Shown: positions 36,067 to 38,655 of the stretch, piece after piece | How positions within the stretch are numbered: the first letter of the stretch is position 1 | How the letters are laid out: every line of letters starts with the position of its first letter | The notes under the pieces: model-generated | What the model saw: only the letters and a program-made list of their open reading frames with translations | The model's database searches: none | Told to the model about the DNA's origin: nothing | Made by a program: the position numbers and the translations under genes | From: an uncultured Eubacteriales bacterium | GTDB lineage: Bacteria > Bacillota > Clostridia > Christensenellales > Aristaeellaceae | Length of the DNA stretch: 38,655 bases | Direction: 5' to 3' | Assembly (NCBI GenBank): GCA_902790525.1 | Contig: CADASI010000063.1 | Span: 1-38,655 of the forward strand

Positions 36067-37035
36067 ATGAAACCGATGAAATGCCTTGCGGCGATTGCCG
36101 TACTGGCGCTGACGCTGGGCGGCTGCATGAACCGGGGCCAGCCGGAGCACTGGACGCCCACGGAGGACGTGCCCGGGATCCCGCGCAAGCTCGAGCGGGC
36201 GGAGGGCGGCGGCGTGCCGACGCTCACGGTGTACGACACCGGGCGGGAGGCCGTGTCCGACATGGACATCGAGACCTACGTGGAGGGCGTCGTGGCCGGC
36301 GAGATGAAGAACGACTGGCCGCTGGAGGCGCTCAAAGCCCAGGCGATACTGGCGCGGACCTTCACGCTGCGCTTCTGCGCGGACAAGTCCTCGAAGTACA
36401 AGGGCGCGGACATCTCCACCGACGTGACGGAGGCCCAGGCCTACGACGCAAAGTCCGTCAACGACGCCATCCGGCAGGCTGTCAAGGAGACCCGCGGTAT
36501 GGCCATGGCGTATAAAGGCGACTATCCCTACGCCTGGTTCCACGCCCACGCCGGAGGCATGACCGAGCTGCCCACGGTGGCCCTCGACTACGGCAAGGAG
36601 GACCCGGCCTACCTCCAGAGCGTGGAATCCCGGGAATCCGATAAGGCCCCGGAGAGCGTGAAGGCGTGGACGGCGCGCTTCACGCTCAGGCAGGTCGCCG
36701 AGGCGTGCAGGGAGGCGGGGACGAAGGTCAAGGAGGTCGAGACGGTTGCGGTCGGCGAGCGGGGACAGTCCGGCCGGGCGAAGACGCTGGCGATCAACGG
36801 GCAGTATGTCTCCGCGCCCTCGTTCCGCATCGCCATCGGCGCGAACCGCTTAAAGAGCACGCTCATCGACGACATCGAGGTGGACGACGGGCACGTAACC
36901 TTCACCGGCCGGGGCTTCGGCCACGGCGTGGGCCTGTCCCAGTGGGGCGCCTACGCCATGGCGGAGCAGGGACAGCACGCGGAGGACATCATCCGCCACT
37001 ACTTCCGGGACGTCGACATCGTAAAGCTGTGGTAA
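36067..37035 (+). CDS. SpoIID/LytB-domain lipoprotein
   Basis: A 322-residue protein related to SpoIID, the lytic transglycosylase that trims peptidoglycan during engulfment. The signal peptide ends in a lipobox (LTLGGC), so it is anchored to the outer face of the membrane. SpoIID-domain motifs: EGVVAGEMKNDWPLEALKAQAILARTFTL (with the catalytic Glu of AGEM), YAWFHAHAGGMTE, and the C-terminal FTGRGFGHGVGLSQWGAYAMAEQG. GAGGTGAT precedes the ATG. The gene is alone in its transcription unit and followed by a terminator. Whether it is the true sporulation SpoIID or a vegetative wall-remodelling paralogue cannot be told here. Confidence 0.9.
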   Translation: MKPMKCLAAIAVLALTLGGCMNRGQPEHWTPTEDVPGIPRKLERAEGGGVPTLTVYDTGREAVSDMDIETYVEGVVAGEMKNDWPLEALKAQAILARTFTLRFCADKSSKYKGADISTDVTEAQAYDAKSVNDAIRQAVKETRGMAMAYKGDYPYAWFHAHAGGMTELPTVALDYGKEDPAYLQSVESRESDKAPESVKAWTARFTLRQVAEACREAGTKVKEVETVAVGERGQSGRAKTLAINGQYVSAPSFRIAIGANRLKSTLIDDIEVDDGHVTFTGRGFGHGVGLSQWGAYAMAEQGQHAEDIIRHYFRDVDIVKLW

Positions 37036-37040
37036 AAAAG

Positions 37041-37072
37041 GAATGCCGCCTTCACGGGTGGCATTCTTTACG
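37041..37072. terminator. terminator after SpoIID-like gene
   Basis: GAATGCCGCC (37041-37050) pairs with GGTGGCATTC (37057-37066), 10 bp with one G-U, loop TTCACG, followed by TTTACGTTT and preceded by AAAAAAG. It begins 5 nt after the stop codon. Confidence 0.8.
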
Positions 37073-37078
37073 TTTGCC

Positions 37079-37087
37079 TGCTATAAT
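37079..37087 (+). promoter_or_regulatory. extended -10 promoter of ZnuA-like gene
   Basis: TGCTATAAT at 37079-37087, directly after the terminator; no good -35. About 31 nt before the ATG. Confidence 0.6.
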
Positions 37088-37118
37088 ATCAGACAATACG
37101 TTCGGGGAGGCGGTCGCC

Positions 37119-38054
37119 ATGCGCGGGAAGGGCTGGATTGCGGCGCTGTTGCTCATGGCGCTCATGCTGTCCGGCTGCCGGCCGCTGGTGGCGGACGCCC
37201 CGAAGCAGTTGGAAGTCTACGCCACGTTCTACCCGATCTGCGCGCTGGCGGACGCCGTCGCGCAGGGCGTGCCCGACATGGCGCTGCACTGTCTCGTACA
37301 GCCCCATGACGGCTGCCTGCGAAGCTACGCGCTGTCCGACTGGGACATCTACATGCTCACCTCCGCCGACGCGGTGATCGCGGGCGGCAGGGGGCTGGAG
37401 GCCTTCGAGAGCGGGCTTTTCTCGATGGGCGAGAAGGGTCCGGCGGTGTCGGCGGTGCTGTACAACCTGGAGCTCGTCAACGCCCGCCAAAGCCACGGTG
37501 GCGCGGAGGCGGAGTCCCACCTGGACGGCCCGAACCCGCACCTGTACATGTCCGTCGACGGGGCCAAACAGATCGTGGAGAGCATCGCCGCCGCGCTGCA
37601 AACCCTCGATCCCGGCTTCGCACAGACCTACATCGACAACGCGGCGAAGGCTGTCGAGCGGCTGGAGGCGTTGAAAAGCCGGCTTCGGGAGATCACCGGT
37701 GACCTGTCCGGGAAAAGTGTCATACTGATGAGCGAGGCGCTCGTGTACGTGGCGAGGGACTACGGCCTCGAGGTCGCGGGACAGTACGACCGCGAGCCCG
37801 GCACGGCACTTGATGGCAGCGACCTGGCTTCGTGCCTCGAGGCACTCGGGGCGTATGACGCCGACGTCGTGCTGATCGAAAAGCAGGCCCCGGCGGCGCT
37901 CAAACGGGCGCTGGCGGCGGCGGGCTACCGCGTGGCGGGGATCGACATAATGTCCACGCACCGGGAGGACGAGGGCTTCGAGGGCTACATTGAGGCGCAA
38001 TTAAACAACGCCCGGGCTATCAGGCGGGCGTTTGACGGGGAGGCAGACGTGTGA
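37119..38054 (+). CDS. ZnuA-like metal-binding lipoprotein (orphan)
   Basis: A 311-residue cluster A-I substrate-binding protein (ZnuA/TroA family), lipid-anchored through LSGC (Cys20). Two metal-ligand His positions are visible: His63 in LVQPHDGCLRSYALSDWDI and His141 in GPNPHLYMS. The third ligand normally sits in FHDAFxYF; here the segment reads ILMSEALVYVARDYGL, so the His is replaced by Ser205. A short His-containing loop (ARQSHGGAEAESH) lies before His141. GGGGAGG is 8 nt before the ATG. No permease or ATPase gene is adjacent. The gene overlaps rnhA by 4 nt. It may bind zinc or manganese with altered geometry, or serve as a metal chaperone. Confidence 0.82.
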   Translation: MRGKGWIAALLLMALMLSGCRPLVADAPKQLEVYATFYPICALADAVAQGVPDMALHCLVQPHDGCLRSYALSDWDIYMLTSADAVIAGGRGLEAFESGLFSMGEKGPAVSAVLYNLELVNARQSHGGAEAESHLDGPNPHLYMSVDGAKQIVESIAAALQTLDPGFAQTYIDNAAKAVERLEALKSRLREITGDLSGKSVILMSEALVYVARDYGLEVAGQYDREPGTALDGSDLASCLEALGAYDADVVLIEKQAPAALKRALAAAGYRVAGIDIMSTHREDEGFEGYIEAQLNNARAIRRAFDGEADV

Positions 38055-38497
38055 AAGAGGTCGTGATCTACACCGACGGCGCGTGCTCCGGCAATCCGGG
38101 GCCGGGCGGCTGGGGCGCGATACTGATGTACAAGGACAAAAAGCTGGAGCTGTCCGGCTACGAGGCCCGCACCACCAACAACCGCATGGAGCTGCTGGCC
38201 CCGATCCAGGCGCTTTCCCGGCTCCGGGAGCCCTGCGCGGTCAAGGTGTATTCCGACAGCGCCTATCTGGTCAACGCCTTCAACCAGCGCTGGCTGGACA
38301 ACTGGCAGAAGCGCAACTGGTTAAAGAGTGACAAGAAGCCCGTGGAAAACCAGGACCTGTGGAAACGGCTGCTTGAGTATACAGGCATACATAAGGTCGA
38401 GTGGATCAAGGTCAAGGGCCATGCCGACAACGTCTACAACAACCGCTGCGACGAGCTGGCCACCGGGGAGATCAAGCAGCACTATATCAAGATTTAA
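38051..38497 (+). CDS. rnhA: ribonuclease HI
   Basis: 148 residues; cleaves RNA of RNA-DNA hybrids in the cytosol. Catalytic residues are in YTDGACSGNPGPGGWG (Asp), NNRMELLAPIQAL (Glu), YSDSAYLVN (Asp) and NNRCDELA (Asp), with the basic handle region NWQKRNWLKSDKKPVENQDLW and KVKGHADN. The start is a GTG overlapping the TGA of the ZnuA-like gene, with GGGGAGG 7 nt upstream. The length matches classical RNase HI. Confidence 0.96.
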   Translation: MKEVVIYTDGACSGNPGPGGWGAILMYKDKKLELSGYEARTTNNRMELLAPIQALSRLREPCAVKVYSDSAYLVNAFNQRWLDNWQKRNWLKSDKKPVENQDLWKRLLEYTGIHKVEWIKVKGHADNVYNNRCDELATGEIKQHYIKI

Positions 38498-38655
38498 TCC
38501 TTGTCGTCGTCGCGCAGGTGCACCGATTTTGCCGCCAGCCGCCTGCGATCGTCGGACATGGCGGCGTAGTGCTTGCGGGTGGTGTTGACGTCGCTGTGGC
38601 CCAGCACGTCCGCCACCAGGTAGATGTCGCCGGTCTCGCGGTACAGATTGGTGCC
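38494..38655 (-). CDS. tyrosine recombinase, C-terminal part (partial)
   Basis: The last 53 codons of a gene running in from the right edge. The translation TNLYRETGDIYLVADVLGHSDVNTTRKHYA is the C-terminal catalytic region of XerC/XerD-type integrases: LGHSDVNTTRKHY with the second His region and the nucleophilic Tyr. The charged tail ends DDDKD. Its TAA overlaps the stop of rnhA. The rest of the gene lies outside the window, so Xer housekeeping versus mobile-element integrase cannot be decided. Confidence 0.85.
   Translation of the reverse strand, partial: GTNLYRETGDIYLVADVLGHSDVNTTRKHYAAMSDDRRRLAAKSVHLRDDDKD

Overview
The window is GC-rich DNA densely packed with protein genes on both strands. 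It has many ATGA/GTGA stop-start overlaps, strong GGAGG ribosome sites, and TTG and GTG starts as well as ATG. A GlgC/GlgD pair, a SpoIID-like lipoprotein, an L,D-transpeptidase with tandem peptidoglycan-binding repeats, and substrate-binding proteins ending their signal peptides in AxA point to a high-GC Clostridia-type Firmicute, probably gut-associated. A Christensenellales-like lineage is my guess, not something the sequence proves. No rRNA, tRNA, CRISPR array, transposase or complete prophage was seen.

Layout. 1-159: a 92-bp nested palindrome and a strong hairpin. 160-2887 (-): MATE exporter followed by an NCS2 purine-type permease whose natural N-terminus is cut by an in-frame TAG. 2974-4797 (-): secreted L,D-transpeptidase, divergent from a hybrid histidine kinase (5004-7442, +). 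7457-8639: a half-length MITE-like repeat, then an ORF joining part of an HD domain to the tail of a MATE-HATPase family protein. 8652-13999 (-): a six-gene sugar operon, reading binding protein, two permeases, hexokinase, HD hydrolase, Smr protein. 14181-14789 (+): HAD phosphatase. 14786-16926 (-): an AmmeMemoRadiSam locus whose Memo/AMMECR1 fusion gene appears broken by an out-of-frame deletion. 16998-17393: a repeat island with a full 160-bp MITE. 17434-18729 (-): SAH/MTA-deaminase-like amidohydrolase, divergent from a dipeptide-type ABC transporter (18945-24436, +). 24505-24770: second repeat island. 24791-26404 (+): YtcJ-like amidohydrolase. 26513-29503 (+): a 996-residue MscS channel with two predicted extracytoplasmic sensor regions. 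29562-34674 (-): glgC-glgD-glgA and a CbbX/SpoVK-type AAA ATPase. 34792-35958 (-): divergent acetokinase-family kinase. 36067-38497 (+): SpoIID-like lipoprotein, ZnuA-like lipoprotein, RNase HI. 38494-38655 (-): 3' end of a tyrosine recombinase gene.

How the genes fit together. Most of the window serves carbon and nutrient uptake (sugar ABC importer with hexokinase, peptide-type ABC importer between two amidohydrolases) and storage (glycogen synthesis). It also has cell-envelope and signalling functions (L,D-transpeptidase, SpoIID-like, hybrid kinase, sensor-MscS). The most unusual items are the sensor-fused MscS channel, the HD/MATE-HATPase chimera beside a truncated MITE, two apparently broken genes (permease and Memo/AMMECR1), a MITE family with TA flanks, and an acetokinase with substitutions at catalytic positions.
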